A stretch of 64,000 nucleotides of DNA. It comes from Winogradskyella wichelsiae. GTDB lineage: Bacteria > Bacteroidota > Bacteroidia > Flavobacteriales > Flavobacteriaceae. Shown here one piece after another: positions 8,469 through 18,191 of the stretch. A model generated the notes under the pieces. It did no database searches. It saw only the letters and a list, made by a program, of their open reading frames with translations, and had not been told where the DNA came from. A program made the position numbers and the translations under genes. The stretch is taken from assembly GCF_013403925.1 (NCBI RefSeq), contig NZ_JABFDJ010000003.1:62001-126000 (forward strand), written 5' to 3'. How positions within the stretch are numbered: position 1 is the first letter of the stretch; each line of letters starts with the position of its first letter.

Positions 8469-10619
8469 TCACTTATTTGCGTTCTCTCCTTCGGCGAGTT
8501 TAAATAACTGTGCCTGTTTTAGAATCCGTTGGGTAACCTCAGTAATGTTGAACAATAGGCTATATTCTATACGTACAGCTTTCTCTTTCTTAGAATGTAA
8601 CAATTGTCGTAATTCTTCTAAATCGTCTTCAATATGGCTTATTTGGCTATTATCTTCAATCGTTAACCAATTAAACGCTTCTTCTAAGGTTTTTAAGATA
8701 TGATTCTCAAAAGATAATATATTTAAAGTCTGTTTGTTATTCTGAGCTCTATGCGCGCCAAGCGCTGACAGATATGAAAGTAATGCGTGATTAAGATACG
8801 TTAGTCTAAAAGCTGTTACTTTTAATTTTTGATGTTTTTTAGGGTCTAATTGCATGTTTTGCCATGCCTTAACCAAAGCATTATCCGCTCTGTGGGCTTC
8901 TCTTCTGGCTATTCTATAGTCTAGATCGTCTGTTAAAGGCTTTTCGTATTCGTTTAAAATAGCTTTTAAATAAGCTGAATTTTTTAGAACAGCTTCACTT
9001 AAAAGAGAAGGCAATTTTTTGTATTGCCAGTTAGGCCATAAAAATCGAACCACTAAAAAGGAAATAAAAGCCCCTAGTACGGTATCTACTAAACGTGGGC
9101 CCATAGCATCGACCCCTTTATTGGCGATGATGTTAAAAGCACACATAACAAAAAATGTAACGTAAATAACACTAATAGAATATTTGCGTTTTAACCAAAA
9201 GAAAAACAAATAAGCCGAGGCAATCATTAAAGCAATTTGTCCATAAAACGTAAATAGTTTTATAATTACAATACCACTCACAACTCCTGCTAAGGTGCCT
9301 AAAATTCTTTGAAGTAGAAACTTTCTGGTTTCGCTATAACTTGGTTGTAAGACTAATAAAACGGTGAGTACAATCCATTCGCCTTTTTCAATATTAAAAT
9401 ATTTGTAGGTGGCATAAGAAATTAAAAAAGCCAAACTTAACTTCAATGCATAACGCATTTTAGGATGATCTATATTAAGTTGAAGTTTAAATATTTGATA
9501 ATAACTACGCGTCTCTTTTTCTAATTTAGGCAATGAAATATTATTGTAATTTTCCTTTATATTTTTTAATATATAATGTGATTGCGATAAATTTTGAATC
9601 AATAGTTTTATGGGAAGTGATGGATTTAAATCATTATTTTTAACTGAATTTGAAACCGCTTTAATAAGCCAATCTGCAGCTGTTGGGTGTTTATATGGCA
9701 TTCCTGTAAGTAAACTATTCCCGAATCTTTGAGTTGCCGTAGATATCTCTTTTAATAATTGGCGTATGCCACCAATTAAGTCTTTATTAGAAGAATTTTC
9801 ACTTAAAAGGTCGTAGCGTTCGTGACTCGATGTGGCACGCTCGTGTAAACTTTGTAAAACCATAAAGTAATAGAAGTAAGGTTTTAATGGAGTTTGGTCT
9901 TTTAATGAGTCACCGTAACTATTTAATACCTCTTTGCATCGGTCTAAAGCTTCAACCGTTTGCACATTTAATAATGCTAATTTTGTTCTAATTTCTTTTT
10001 CTTCTCCTTTAGTGCTTGGAAATAATTTTGATTTCTCATTAAAATATAACGAAAGTGCAGCAAACCCTCTAGCAAGTTGCTCTTCTAATAAACTATAAGG
10101 CTTAATTCGTAATAAAATATATGAAAACGTTCCATATATAAAAGCACCTGAAGTTAGCAGGATAGGTTGTAAATACCAATTAGGGCTAATTTGAGTACCT
10201 ATCATGGTATATATACCCACTAATAATGCACCAAAAGTGACTCCCCTAAAACGTTCGCTAACACCACCGATTAAGATAAAAACAATAGTTGACAGAGAAA
10301 GCCCTATACCTAAAATTACTGGGTAAGGTTGCAATAATTCTACAGAAAAACTAGCGATTGCAAAGCTGACGACTTTTAGCGCTAACGACTTTAAACGCCC
10401 TTTAGGATGATCATCAGTTTCGGAAAGTGCACCCGCTAAAGCACCTAAACCTAAAGTAACTGCATAAAAAGGTAAGCCAAAACTCACCATAATGATGATT
10501 AGTAAACCAATTACAAATGTGGCTTTAACGGATAAAAGTCTATTTGGGTTACTTAGAAAGGCAGTTCTAAATGAAGTAAGCCATGGAATTTGTTTTAAAT
10601 AAGACGTAAGCTGCTTCAT
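8469..10619 (-). CDS. YccS/YhfK-type FUSC membrane protein
   Basis: A 716-residue integral membrane protein with duplicated FUSC-like architecture. One cluster of TMs lies at about residues 28-180, a soluble helical region at 190-380, a second TM cluster with YKYFNIEKGEWIVLTVLLVLQ at about 400-525 (motif also seen in aromatic acid exporter/fusaric acid resistance proteins), and a soluble helical C-terminus. Length matches YccS (about 720). Function in E. coli is uncharacterised; relatives are efflux-type permeases. It is transcribed divergently from the DUF2130 gene. Confidence 0.85.
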   Translation of the reverse strand: MKQLTSYLKQIPWLTSFRTAFLSNPNRLLSVKATFVIGLLIIIMVSFGLPFYAVTLGLGALAGALSETDDHPKGRLKSLALKVVSFAIASFSVELLQPYPVILGIGLSLSTIVFILIGGVSERFRGVTFGALLVGIYTMIGTQISPNWYLQPILLTSGAFIYGTFSYILLRIKPYSLLEEQLARGFAALSLYFNEKSKLFPSTKGEEKEIRTKLALLNVQTVEALDRCKEVLNSYGDSLKDQTPLKPYFYYFMVLQSLHERATSSHERYDLLSENSSNKDLIGGIRQLLKEISTATQRFGNSLLTGMPYKHPTAADWLIKAVSNSVKNNDLNPSLPIKLLIQNLSQSHYILKNIKENYNNISLPKLEKETRSYYQIFKLQLNIDHPKMRYALKLSLAFLISYATYKYFNIEKGEWIVLTVLLVLQPSYSETRKFLLQRILGTLAGVVSGIVIIKLFTFYGQIALMIASAYLFFFWLKRKYSISVIYVTFFVMCAFNIIANKGVDAMGPRLVDTVLGAFISFLVVRFLWPNWQYKKLPSLLSEAVLKNSAYLKAILNEYEKPLTDDLDYRIARREAHRADNALVKAWQNMQLDPKKHQKLKVTAFRLTYLNHALLSYLSALGAHRAQNNKQTLNILSFENHILKTLEEAFNWLTIEDNSQISHIEDDLEELRQLLHSKKEKAVRIEYSLLFNITEVTQRILKQAQLFKLAEGENANK

Positions 10620-10756
10620 TTTATCAATTGAGGCGTCATGTATTGTTTAGCAGTGTAAATTTAAGGAATAGTGCTTAATATCTGTTGGGAAAACAGAGTT
10701 TATTCTAAGCCTATATTTAGTACTTAATATAACCTATCATTAAAAAAGCTTCGGTA

Positions 10757-10789
10757 TTGCAATTATCATTTTAGTAAATAGTAAATTTG
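10757..10789 (+). promoter_or_regulatory. Putative Bacteroidota promoter for the DUF2130 gene
   Basis: TTGC at 10757-10760 and TAAATTTG at 10782-10789, separated by 21 bp, match the flavobacterial -33/-7 consensus (TTG and TAnnTTTG). The -7 box is 29 bp before the ATG at 10819. Confidence 0.5.
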
Positions 10790-10818
10790 GACATCGCATT
10801 AAATGAATCGCCATACAC

Positions 10819-12075
10819 ATGAAAAATGAAACTCAAATAAAATGTCCTAATTGTGGAACCTCTATAGATGTTCAGGATATTTTATCTCACCAACTGGAAG
10901 AAGAAATAAAGCAGAAATACCAATCTCAGATTGCTCAAACTAAAAAGCAATATGAGCTAGAGCAAGACAAATTAAAACAAGACAAACTTCGTTTTGAGCA
11001 AGCTAAAAAGCGAGAAAACGAGTTGTTTCAAGAACGCTTAGAAAATCAATTGAAAGCCGATAAACGTGAGATTGAGACTAAGTTGAAGCAAAAGCTAAAG
11101 GATGAACAATCTGAACAGTTTGAAGCGCTTCAAAAAGAGTTGAATGAAAAATCAGAGCAAGTAAAAGAACTGAACCGTTCTAAAGCTGAAATTGAAAAGT
11201 TAAAGCGTGAAAAAGGAGAACTAAAAGAAGCTGCTGAAGCAGAAGCTCAGAAAAAACTAAATGAGATTCTACTGTCTGAAAAGGAGAAGATTAAAAAATC
11301 TGAAGAAGATAAAAATGAATTGCGTTTTAAAGAAATGCAAAAGCAATTGGAAGATCAGAAAAAGCTTACAGAAGAAATGAAACGTAAGCAAGAGCAAGGC
11401 TCTATGCAACTGCAAGGTGAAGTTCAGGAATTAGCGATAGAGGAGTGGTTAGCTTCAAAATTCCCACTAGATACTATTGAAGAAATTAAAAAAGGTGCTC
11501 GTGGTGGAGACTGTATTCAGGTGGTGCACACTAGAACGGAGCAAAATTGCGGAACCATTTATTACGAGAGTAAGCGTACTAAAGATTTTCAACCCACCTG
11601 GATTGAGAAGTTTAAAGCCGATATTAGAGATCGTGGTGCTAGTGTTGGTGTTTTAGTTACCGAGGTGATGCCATCTGATATGGACAGAATGGGCTTACGC
11701 GATGGGATTTGGATTTGTAATTATGAAGAATTCAAAGGACTTTGTACCGTTTTGCGCGAAGGAATTTTACAAGTAAACAATGCTTTAGTTACCCAAGAAA
11801 ACAAGGGAGATAAAATGGACTTACTTTACGACTACCTAACTAGCAGTACGTTTAGAATGTCTATTGAAGCAATTGTAGAAGGTTTTACACAAATGAAATC
11901 GGATTTAGATAGTGAAAAGCGTTCCATGCAACGGATTTGGAAACAACGTGAAAAACAAATTGAAAAAGTGGTGATTAATACCATTGATATGTATGGCTCT
12001 GTAAAAGGGATTGCTGGTAATGCCATTCAGTCCGTAAAAGCATTAGAATTGCCCGAAGGAGATATTGAAGAATAG
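10819..12075 (+). CDS. DUF2130 domain-containing coiled-coil protein
   Basis: A 418-residue protein in three parts. The N-terminus has a zinc-knuckle-like CPNCGTSIDV. Residues ~25-205 are a long Lys/Glu/Gln-rich coiled coil. The C-terminal DUF2130 domain (about 205-400) contains EEWLASKFPLDTIEEIKKG, GGDCIQVV and YYESKRTKDF, where conserved Asp, Glu and Lys residues resemble a PD-(D/E)XK nuclease core (compare RmuC). A DNA-associated nuclease role is inference from this fold resemblance, not demonstrated. The gene is monocistronic with its own promoter. Confidence 0.8.
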   Translation: MKNETQIKCPNCGTSIDVQDILSHQLEEEIKQKYQSQIAQTKKQYELEQDKLKQDKLRFEQAKKRENELFQERLENQLKADKREIETKLKQKLKDEQSEQFEALQKELNEKSEQVKELNRSKAEIEKLKREKGELKEAAEAEAQKKLNEILLSEKEKIKKSEEDKNELRFKEMQKQLEDQKKLTEEMKRKQEQGSMQLQGEVQELAIEEWLASKFPLDTIEEIKKGARGGDCIQVVHTRTEQNCGTIYYESKRTKDFQPTWIEKFKADIRDRGASVGVLVTEVMPSDMDRMGLRDGIWICNYEEFKGLCTVLREGILQVNNALVTQENKGDKMDLLYDYLTSSTFRMSIEAIVEGFTQMKSDLDSEKRSMQRIWKQREKQIEKVVINTIDMYGSVKGIAGNAIQSVKALELPEGDIEE

Positions 12076-12205
12076 TTTTAGGAGCTTATTAAACCTTTTG
12101 TTTTATCGATTTCAATAAAAGTTAAATCTATGCTAATTGATCTAGGGCATTGGTATTGCTTTTTGAAAGTTTGTAACTTTAATAATTAGAATTAAAAAAA
12201 AGACA

Positions 12206-13300
12206 ATGAAAAAAGAACCGCTTTTATTACCTTATCATAAGAATATAATTTTAAATAATCGAGTTGTTATGGCCCCTATGACGCGTAGTCGCGCTAATAA
12301 CACTGGGAAAGTTGCAACAGATAACTTGCAAGGCTTGTATTATGAGCAGCGAGCTTCGGCAGGTTTAATTATAACTGAAGGCTCACAAGTTTCTAAGGAA
12401 GCCGTTGGTTACATAAATACACCAGGCATACACTCGGACGCTCAAGTAGAGGGTTGGAAAACCGTAACCAGTCGTGTTCACGATAAAGGCGGCAAGATTT
12501 TTATTCAGTTATGGCATGTGGGGCGTATTTCGCATCCCGATTTCCATGATGGTGAATTACCAGTGTCAGCTTCAGCAATTAATCCCAAAGCACAATCTTA
12601 TACGCCTTCAGGTTTTAAAGAAACGGTGACGCCGAAGGAAATGACTATTGAAGATATAAAACGTACGGTTAAAGATTTTCAAAAGGCAGCAGTTAATGCT
12701 ATTGAAGCTGGATTTGATGGGGTAGAGATTCATTCCTCAAATGGCTATTTATTTCAACAATTTTTCAATAATTGTTCTAATCATAGAACGGATGATTATG
12801 GGGGAAGTATTGAAAATAATACCCGTTTCTTTTTTGAAGTTTTAGATGCTATAAAAGAAGTGATCCCTGAAGAAAAGATTGCCGCCCGTTTTAATCCATC
12901 GGCTCATGGTATATTTGGAATTACGGTAGATGAAGACACTATTCCGACGTTTGAATATATTATTAAGAAACTAAACGATTATAATTTGGCTTATGTCCAT
13001 TTATCAGAACCTTTTACAGATGTTACAGATGTACCGTTTGCGGTTACTGATATTGCTAAGCACTTCCGTCCGTTATACAATGGAACGTTAATGATTAATG
13101 GTGGTTTTGATCAGGAAAAAGGAAATAAGGTCATTGCAGATGGTGATGCCGATTTAGTAGCTTATGGTAAAACTTATATTTCTAATCCAGATTTAGTAGA
13201 ACGTTTTGAAAATCATTTAGAATTGGCAGATTGGGATAAGGATACATTTTATACCACAGGAGAAAAAGGGTATACCGATTATCCGTTTGCTTCTAAATAA
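12206..13300 (+). CDS. Old Yellow Enzyme family alkene reductase
   Basis: A 364-residue FMN-dependent ene-reductase of the NemA/OYE type. Hallmarks are the N-terminal NRVVMAPMTRSRA, the QLWHVGRISHP segment with the active-site His, GFDGVEIHSSNGYLFQQFF, and RTDDYGGSIENNTRF near the phosphate-binding region. It reduces activated C=C bonds of enals, enones or nitro compounds with NAD(P)H. Cytoplasmic. Monocistronic: a clear terminator follows 24 bp after the stop codon. Confidence 0.92.
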   Translation: MKKEPLLLPYHKNIILNNRVVMAPMTRSRANNTGKVATDNLQGLYYEQRASAGLIITEGSQVSKEAVGYINTPGIHSDAQVEGWKTVTSRVHDKGGKIFIQLWHVGRISHPDFHDGELPVSASAINPKAQSYTPSGFKETVTPKEMTIEDIKRTVKDFQKAAVNAIEAGFDGVEIHSSNGYLFQQFFNNCSNHRTDDYGGSIENNTRFFFEVLDAIKEVIPEEKIAARFNPSAHGIFGITVDEDTIPTFEYIIKKLNDYNLAYVHLSEPFTDVTDVPFAVTDIAKHFRPLYNGTLMINGGFDQEKGNKVIADGDADLVAYGKTYISNPDLVERFENHLELADWDKDTFYTTGEKGYTDYPFASK

Positions 13301-13324
13301 AAGAATTTATATTACAATAGAAAT

Positions 13325-13361
13325 AGCATCGCTTAACTTATGTTGAGTGATGCTTTTTTTT
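13325..13361 (+). terminator. Rho-independent terminator after the OYE gene
   Basis: AGCATCGCTTAAC (13325-13337) pairs with GTTGAGTGATGCT (13341-13353) over 13 bp, with two G-U wobbles, and is followed by a run of nine T's. Confidence 0.9.
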
Positions 13362-13717
13362 TAATTAAAATATAAAAAAACTTCATTTTACAGCGACTTA
13401 AATCCTCTATATTTCTTTATTCGCGCAGTATACGTTAAGCTTTACTCTTTAGCTTTATTTGGGTATTATGAATTATAATAATGTTAATTTTTTCTTTTAA
13501 TATTATTTTTACTGTTAAATTATGAGAATCACAAAGTGTACTTCGGGATTAGTATCTATATGATATTTTTTGTACTTTGTAGGAATACAATGACTAATAA
13601 TACATTATCATTATATTTTATTAACTCAATTCGCCTTTAAGTGTTAATTGAGCTTTTTAGCTTAATATAAATATCTAAAAATGCGTTTAAAACTTGTACC
13701 TGATACTTTAAACACTT
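13362..13717 (+). other. Leader region of the ATP-grasp operon
   Basis: 350 bp without a gene. It contains an inverted repeat ACAAAGTGTAC (13531-13541) / GTACTTTGT (13572-13580), the second arm overlapping a TACTTTG box that could be a -7 element. Further down is the terminator-like hairpin listed separately. Confidence 0.4.
13625..13657 (+). promoter_or_regulatory. Terminator-like hairpin in the operon leader (possible attenuator)
   Basis: CTCAATT (13625-13631) pairs with AATTGAG (13646-13652) and is followed by CTTTTT. It lies between the candidate promoter near 13575 and the first ORF at 13718, where it could end transcription prematurely. No leader peptide or known riboswitch is recognised. 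Confidence 0.35.
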
Positions 13718-15154
13718 ATGCCAAAACTAGATTTCTCCACTTACGATTCCAAAGGGTTTTATGACGAAATGTTTGATGAAAATAATGCTGTTAGACCTAA
13801 TTACAAACTGTTTTTAGAACGGCTTGAAAAAATGAGTCTAAGAAAATTAAATCAACTGCAACATGCAACAGATCGATCACAACTCTCTTTAGGCATGACT
13901 TTTAATGTTTATAATGATAATCAGGGTGTAGAGCGCATTCTACATTTAGATATCATTCCAAGAATTATTAATAATAAAGAATGGAATCATTTAGAAAAAG
14001 GTTTGCAACAACGTATCAGAGCATTGAATATGTTTATTCAAGATATTTATAATGATCAAAATGTACTAAAAGATAAAATCATTCCTAAAGAGATGGTTTT
14101 TTCGAGTGTTTCATATTTAAAAGAATTAGAAGGCTTTAAACCACCTAAAGATGTTTGGTGTCACATTACAGGTTCTGACTTAATTAAAGGAGGAGATGGT
14201 CAATATTATGTGCTTGAAGATAATTTAAGGTGTCCTTCAGGAGTTTCTTACATGTTAGAAAATAGAGAAATTTTGAAACGTACATTCCCCGAATTATTTG
14301 AGAAATTAGATGTAAAACCAGTTTATAACTACACTCATATTTTAAGAGACACTTTAGAATCACTTTCTGAAGTTGATAACCCAACTGTTGTTGTTTTAAC
14401 CCCAGGAACTTACAATTCGGCTTATTTTGAACACTCTTATTTAGCGCAGCAAATGGGGGCAGAGTTAGTAGAAGGTCGCGATTTAATTGTGAAAAATGAT
14501 ATTGTTTATATGATAACAACGCATGGCTTACAGCGCGTAGATGTTATTTATCGTCGCGTAGATGATGACTTTATCGATCCAGAAGTTTTCAATAAAAACT
14601 CACTATTAGGAACCCCTGGTTTATTTAGAGCTTATTTAAAAGGTAATGTTGTTTTAGTTAACGCGCCAGGTACTGGCGTTGTAGATGACAAAGCGGTTTA
14701 TGCCTATATTCCAAGAATTATAAAATACTATTTGAGTGAAGATATGATCTTACCAAATGTAAAAACATATATCTGTGATGAAGAAAGTGACCGAAAATAT
14801 GTGATTGAAAATATCCATAATTTAGTCGTCAAACAAACGGATGCTTCAGGAGGTTATGGGATGCTCATTGGGCCAAAATCAACGAAAGCAGAGCAACAAG
14901 AATTTATTGCTAAAATCAAGCATAAACCCCGTAATTATATTGCACAACCGATGATTAATTTATCTCGTGTACCAACGCTTACAGATGATACTATTGAAGG
15001 ACGTCATGTAGATTTAAGACCCTATGCCTTATTTGGTGACGATATTAAGATTATTCCGGGCGCATTAACACGTGTGGCATTAAAAAAAGGATCTATAGTT
15101 GTAAATTCTTCTCAAGGAGGAGGGAGTAAAGATACCTGGGTATTAAACAGTTAA
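13718..15154 (+). CDS. Circularly permuted type 2 ATP-grasp protein
   Basis: A 478-residue stand-alone circularly permuted ATP-grasp enzyme. Family marks include FNVYNDNQGVERILHLDIIP near residue 65, the mid-protein LEDNLRCPSGVSYMLENR (about 168-185), VVLTPGTYNSAYFEHSYLA, VVKQTDASGGYGM with the nucleotide-binding Lys, and the C-terminal block VVNSSQGGGSKDTWVL. ATP-grasp enzymes join a carboxylate to an amine via an acyl phosphate; this subgroup is predicted to form amide or peptide bonds but its product is unknown. The alpha-E gene follows after 9 bp. The same pair is fused in one protein encoded at 18192-20744. Confidence 0.88.
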   Translation: MPKLDFSTYDSKGFYDEMFDENNAVRPNYKLFLERLEKMSLRKLNQLQHATDRSQLSLGMTFNVYNDNQGVERILHLDIIPRIINNKEWNHLEKGLQQRIRALNMFIQDIYNDQNVLKDKIIPKEMVFSSVSYLKELEGFKPPKDVWCHITGSDLIKGGDGQYYVLEDNLRCPSGVSYMLENREILKRTFPELFEKLDVKPVYNYTHILRDTLESLSEVDNPTVVVLTPGTYNSAYFEHSYLAQQMGAELVEGRDLIVKNDIVYMITTHGLQRVDVIYRRVDDDFIDPEVFNKNSLLGTPGLFRAYLKGNVVLVNAPGTGVVDDKAVYAYIPRIIKYYLSEDMILPNVKTYICDEESDRKYVIENIHNLVVKQTDASGGYGMLIGPKSTKAEQQEFIAKIKHKPRNYIAQPMINLSRVPTLTDDTIEGRHVDLRPYALFGDDIKIIPGALTRVALKKGSIVVNSSQGGGSKDTWVLNS

Positions 15155-15163
15155 AATAAAATT

Positions 15164-16120
15164 ATGTTAGGTAGAGTTGCAAACACTATATATTGGATGA
15201 ATAGATATCTTGAACGTGCTGAAAATTATGCGCGTTTTATGGATGTTAATTTTAATTTATCGCTAGAATTATCTCCCAACGAGGAGCAACAATGGAAACC
15301 TCTTGTGGTTATTACAGGAGATTGGCCTTTATATGAATCGCTGCATGAAAAGGCAGAAAAAAATAAAGTCATAAATTTTATGGCTTTTGAGTCAGAGAAC
15401 CCAAATTCTATTTGTAATTGTATTATCAATGCAAGAGAAAACGCACGTGCTATACGACCTGAGATCACAAAAGAGGTTTGGGAGCAAATTAATGCATTGT
15501 ATTATTTGGTAAAAAAGGCTTCAGAGAAAAAGCGTTTAAATGATTCTGAAGTGCGTCATTTTTTTAGTGATATAAAAAATGGATGTCAATTATTGTACGG
15601 AATTTATGACGCTACAATTTCTAGAAATGAAGGTTGGAATTTTGCTAAACTTGGTCAACTTATAGAACGTGCAGACAAAACATCTCGAGTTCTAGATGTT
15701 AAATACCATCTACTTTTAGGTTCTGCAAAGCAAGTGGGGTCTTCATTAGATTTAATACAATGGACGGCACTATTAAAATCTGTAAGTGCTTACGATATGT
15801 ATCGAAAAAAATACGGAAAATTATCTTCAACGAGTATTGCGGAATTCTTAATATTAGATACCGATTTTCCGAGGTCTATATTGAATTGTTTAATACGAGC
15901 AGAACAATCTATTGTTAGACTATGTGGTAGTTCTTTTGGTTACTGTAATAATGCACAAAGGCAATTAGGAGCTTTAAAAGCTCAGTTAGAATTTACAGAT
16001 ATTAACGATATTATTGCTAAAGGACTGCATGAGTATTTAGACGACATTCAAGGGAAACTAAATGATATTTCTACAGCAATTTATGAAGCTTTCTTTTCTA
16101 TAGAACCCCATGTTAATTAA
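15164..16120 (+). CDS. Alpha-E domain-containing protein
   Basis: A 318-residue all-helical alpha-E protein beginning MLGRVANTIYWMNRYLERAE, the standard family opening with ArgAlaGlu near residue 18. A second signature is GQLIERADKTSRVLDVKYH near 173-191. The family almost always accompanies circularly permuted ATP-grasp and transglutaminase-like proteins and is thought to be part of the ligase complex. The start codon lies 9 bp after the ATP-grasp stop; the two are clearly co-transcribed. Confidence 0.88.
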   Translation: MLGRVANTIYWMNRYLERAENYARFMDVNFNLSLELSPNEEQQWKPLVVITGDWPLYESLHEKAEKNKVINFMAFESENPNSICNCIINARENARAIRPEITKEVWEQINALYYLVKKASEKKRLNDSEVRHFFSDIKNGCQLLYGIYDATISRNEGWNFAKLGQLIERADKTSRVLDVKYHLLLGSAKQVGSSLDLIQWTALLKSVSAYDMYRKKYGKLSSTSIAEFLILDTDFPRSILNCLIRAEQSIVRLCGSSFGYCNNAQRQLGALKAQLEFTDINDIIAKGLHEYLDDIQGKLNDISTAIYEAFFSIEPHVN

Positions 16121-16134
16121 ATTGAAAAATCAAT

Positions 16135-16142
16135 TATATTTG
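16135..16142 (+). promoter_or_regulatory. Possible -7 box before the metallopeptidase gene
   Basis: TATATTTG matches TAnnTTTG and is 48 bp before the ATG at 16191. No convincing -33 element is at the expected distance, so an internal operon promoter is only tentative. Confidence 0.3.
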
Positions 16143-16190
16143 CGTGTTACAGTATAAGTTAAAACAAAACAGTTTATACAGGAATTAAAT

Positions 16191-17243
16191 ATGAAGATAT
16201 TTCAATGTGGAAATTGTAATTATTCGGTGTTTTTTGAGAATTACACTTGTGATAACTGTGGGCATTTAACAGGTTTTAGAGCAGAGGATAGAATGATGCT
16301 CACTTTTAAACCTGATACTGAAGCGCTTATATCGGACCGAGAACATGTTGCATATAAATATTGTAAAAATCATTCTTATCACGTTTGTAATTGGGTTATA
16401 GAAAAAAATAGTCCTGAAGATTACTGCAAAGCCTGCCAATTAAATAGAACCATTCCCAATTTATCGAATCCAGAATTAGATAATTTTGAAAATTGGCAAC
16501 ATCTTGAAATTGCTAAACATCGTTTAATATATCAACTTCAAAAAATAGGTTTACCGATCATTAGTAAACTAAGAGATCCTGATGGTTTTTGTTTCGATTT
16601 TGTAAAAAAGCAAGACGACCCTAAATTAATGACAGGGCATGCCAATGGTGTTATTACTATTTTAATAAGAGAAGGTAATTCTGTTTTAAGAGAACAAGCT
16701 AGAAAAGATATGATTGAACCCTATAGAACATTAGTAGGGCATTTACGACATGAAGTAGGGCATTATTATTGGGAACGTCTAGTAAGAAATAAACCGGAAA
16801 TATTATCTGAATTTAGAACTATTTTTGGGAATGAAACTCTAAATTATTCTGAAGCATTACAAACTTATTATAAATCAGGTCCGCCTAAAGATTGGCGAAA
16901 ATCATATATTAGTGCTTATGCCACAGCTCATCCTTGGGAAGATTGGGCAGAAACTTGGGCGCATTATTTACATATTATGGATATGGTTGAAACGGCTTAT
17001 TTCTTTCGACTTCATGTAAAACCCAAGTTTAAAACCAAAGCTTTAAAAACGAAAGTTTCATTTGATCCTTACACAAAAACTAATTTTGATGAAATTGTAC
17101 AAAAGTGTGTGCCTTTATCATTAGCCGTAAATAGTATTAATAGAGCGATGGGCATACCAGATGTTTATCCTTTTGTAATTTCACCTGCTATTATAGAAAA
17201 ACTAAGGTTTATCCATAAGCTGTTATTAGTAAAACGGAATTAA
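16191..17243 (+). CDS. Zinc-binding metallopeptidase, COG4307-like
   Basis: 350 residues. The N-terminus is a zinc-ribbon-like module (CGNC at ~6-9 and CDNC at ~20-23, then YCKNH, HVCNW and YCKAC). The catalytic region has RHEVGHYYWERL (HExxH at about 187-191) and a downstream WEDWAETWAHYLHI, which could provide the third ligand and catalytic-support residues. Family members of this type regularly sit next to circularly permuted ATP-grasp/alpha-E/transglutaminase genes, where they may trim or hydrolyse the amide product. It follows the alpha-E gene by 70 bp and ends 8 bp from the convergent transglutaminase-like gene. Confidence 0.82.
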   Translation: MKIFQCGNCNYSVFFENYTCDNCGHLTGFRAEDRMMLTFKPDTEALISDREHVAYKYCKNHSYHVCNWVIEKNSPEDYCKACQLNRTIPNLSNPELDNFENWQHLEIAKHRLIYQLQKIGLPIISKLRDPDGFCFDFVKKQDDPKLMTGHANGVITILIREGNSVLREQARKDMIEPYRTLVGHLRHEVGHYYWERLVRNKPEILSEFRTIFGNETLNYSEALQTYYKSGPPKDWRKSYISAYATAHPWEDWAETWAHYLHIMDMVETAYFFRLHVKPKFKTKALKTKVSFDPYTKTNFDEIVQKCVPLSLAVNSINRAMGIPDVYPFVISPAIIEKLRFIHKLLLVKRN

Positions 17244-17251
17244 GTTAAATA

Positions 17252-18190
17252 CTATTGCTGAGATTGTGATTGACTTTGTATCACTCTTTCAATATCTTGT
17301 GATTTAGCAGGTCTTAAATCTACAGAAACTTCCATCGTGTTTTTACCCATACTATAAATTACACCTTTTAAAGGTGGTACATCGTAATAATCTCGACCAT
17401 GAGCCACAACAATGTGTTGGTTTTTTGGAATTTGATTATTTGTAGGGTCAAAATCTACCCAGCCATATGTTGGTATATAAACAGAAAACCAAGCATGTGA
17501 TGCATCGGTTCCTATTAATTTTTCCTTTCCTTCTGGGGGGATTGTTTCAATATAACCACTAACATATTTGGCAGGTAACCCCATAGAACGTACACAAGCA
17601 ATTGCAATTTGTGCAAAATCTTGACAAACCCCTTTCTTTGCTACCATCACTTCTTTTAAAGGTGTTGCAATATTTGTGAAGCCAGGAACAAAATCAAAAT
17701 CAGTATATATGCGTTGCATCAATTCGTAAGTGGCTTCATAAAAAGAGCGCTCAGGTTTAAAAGATACAGCAGCATAGGCTCTAATTTCTTCACTATTGTT
17801 AGAGATTAAAGGTGATGGCATTACAAATTGGCGGACATCAATAATTTCAGAATCCGTAGTTTTTAAATGTACTTTTGTTTCTGCTATAGTAACTTTTTTT
17901 CCTTTTGCAAATTCTGCTTCATTAACTTGAGCCTCATAGTTTCGATCTACTTTACTACGCGCAATAACAATCAATTCTTTATGGTGTTGCTGAATAGAGA
18001 ATCGCGTCACAGAATTTCCGAAGTAATCTAAACGTTCTGAAATATCTGTTGGTGTAGGTGTAATTTCTAAGCTATATTCTAAAAGTGTTTGTCCAGGAAA
18101 ACTCTTCGGTTTAATCGTCGTGATATTGTGACAAAAGGAAGCTCCGTTTTCGTAAGAATATTTAGTTTTATGCCAAAGGTCAAAGATCAT
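17252..18190 (-). CDS. Transglutaminase-like family protein (short form)
   Basis: 312 residues. The N-terminal beta domain (about 1-130) starts IFDLWHKTKYSYENGASF, as is usual for bacterial transglutaminase-like proteins of this cluster. The papain-like core has the nucleophile in KKGVCQDFAQIAIA (Cys near 192), then ASHAWFSVY (His) and GWVDFDPTNN (Asp), so the triad is intact. No signal peptide, so probably cytoplasmic. In this gene context it may act as a peptidase or amide exchanger on the ATP-grasp product. It starts 1 bp after the stop of the fused ATP-grasp/alpha-E gene and is the last gene of that operon. Confidence 0.87.
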   Translation of the reverse strand: MIFDLWHKTKYSYENGASFCHNITTIKPKSFPGQTLLEYSLEITPTPTDISERLDYFGNSVTRFSIQQHHKELIVIARSKVDRNYEAQVNEAEFAKGKKVTIAETKVHLKTTDSEIIDVRQFVMPSPLISNNSEEIRAYAAVSFKPERSFYEATYELMQRIYTDFDFVPGFTNIATPLKEVMVAKKGVCQDFAQIAIACVRSMGLPAKYVSGYIETIPPEGKEKLIGTDASHAWFSVYIPTYGWVDFDPTNNQIPKNQHIVVAHGRDYYDVPPLKGVIYSMGKNTMEVSVDLRPAKSQDIERVIQSQSQSQQ

Positions 18191-18191
18191 A

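Noticed and set aside
14184..14519. 111-aa minus-strand ORF inside the ATP-grasp gene
   Set aside because: Antisense shadow of a well-supported gene; composition is not protein-like.
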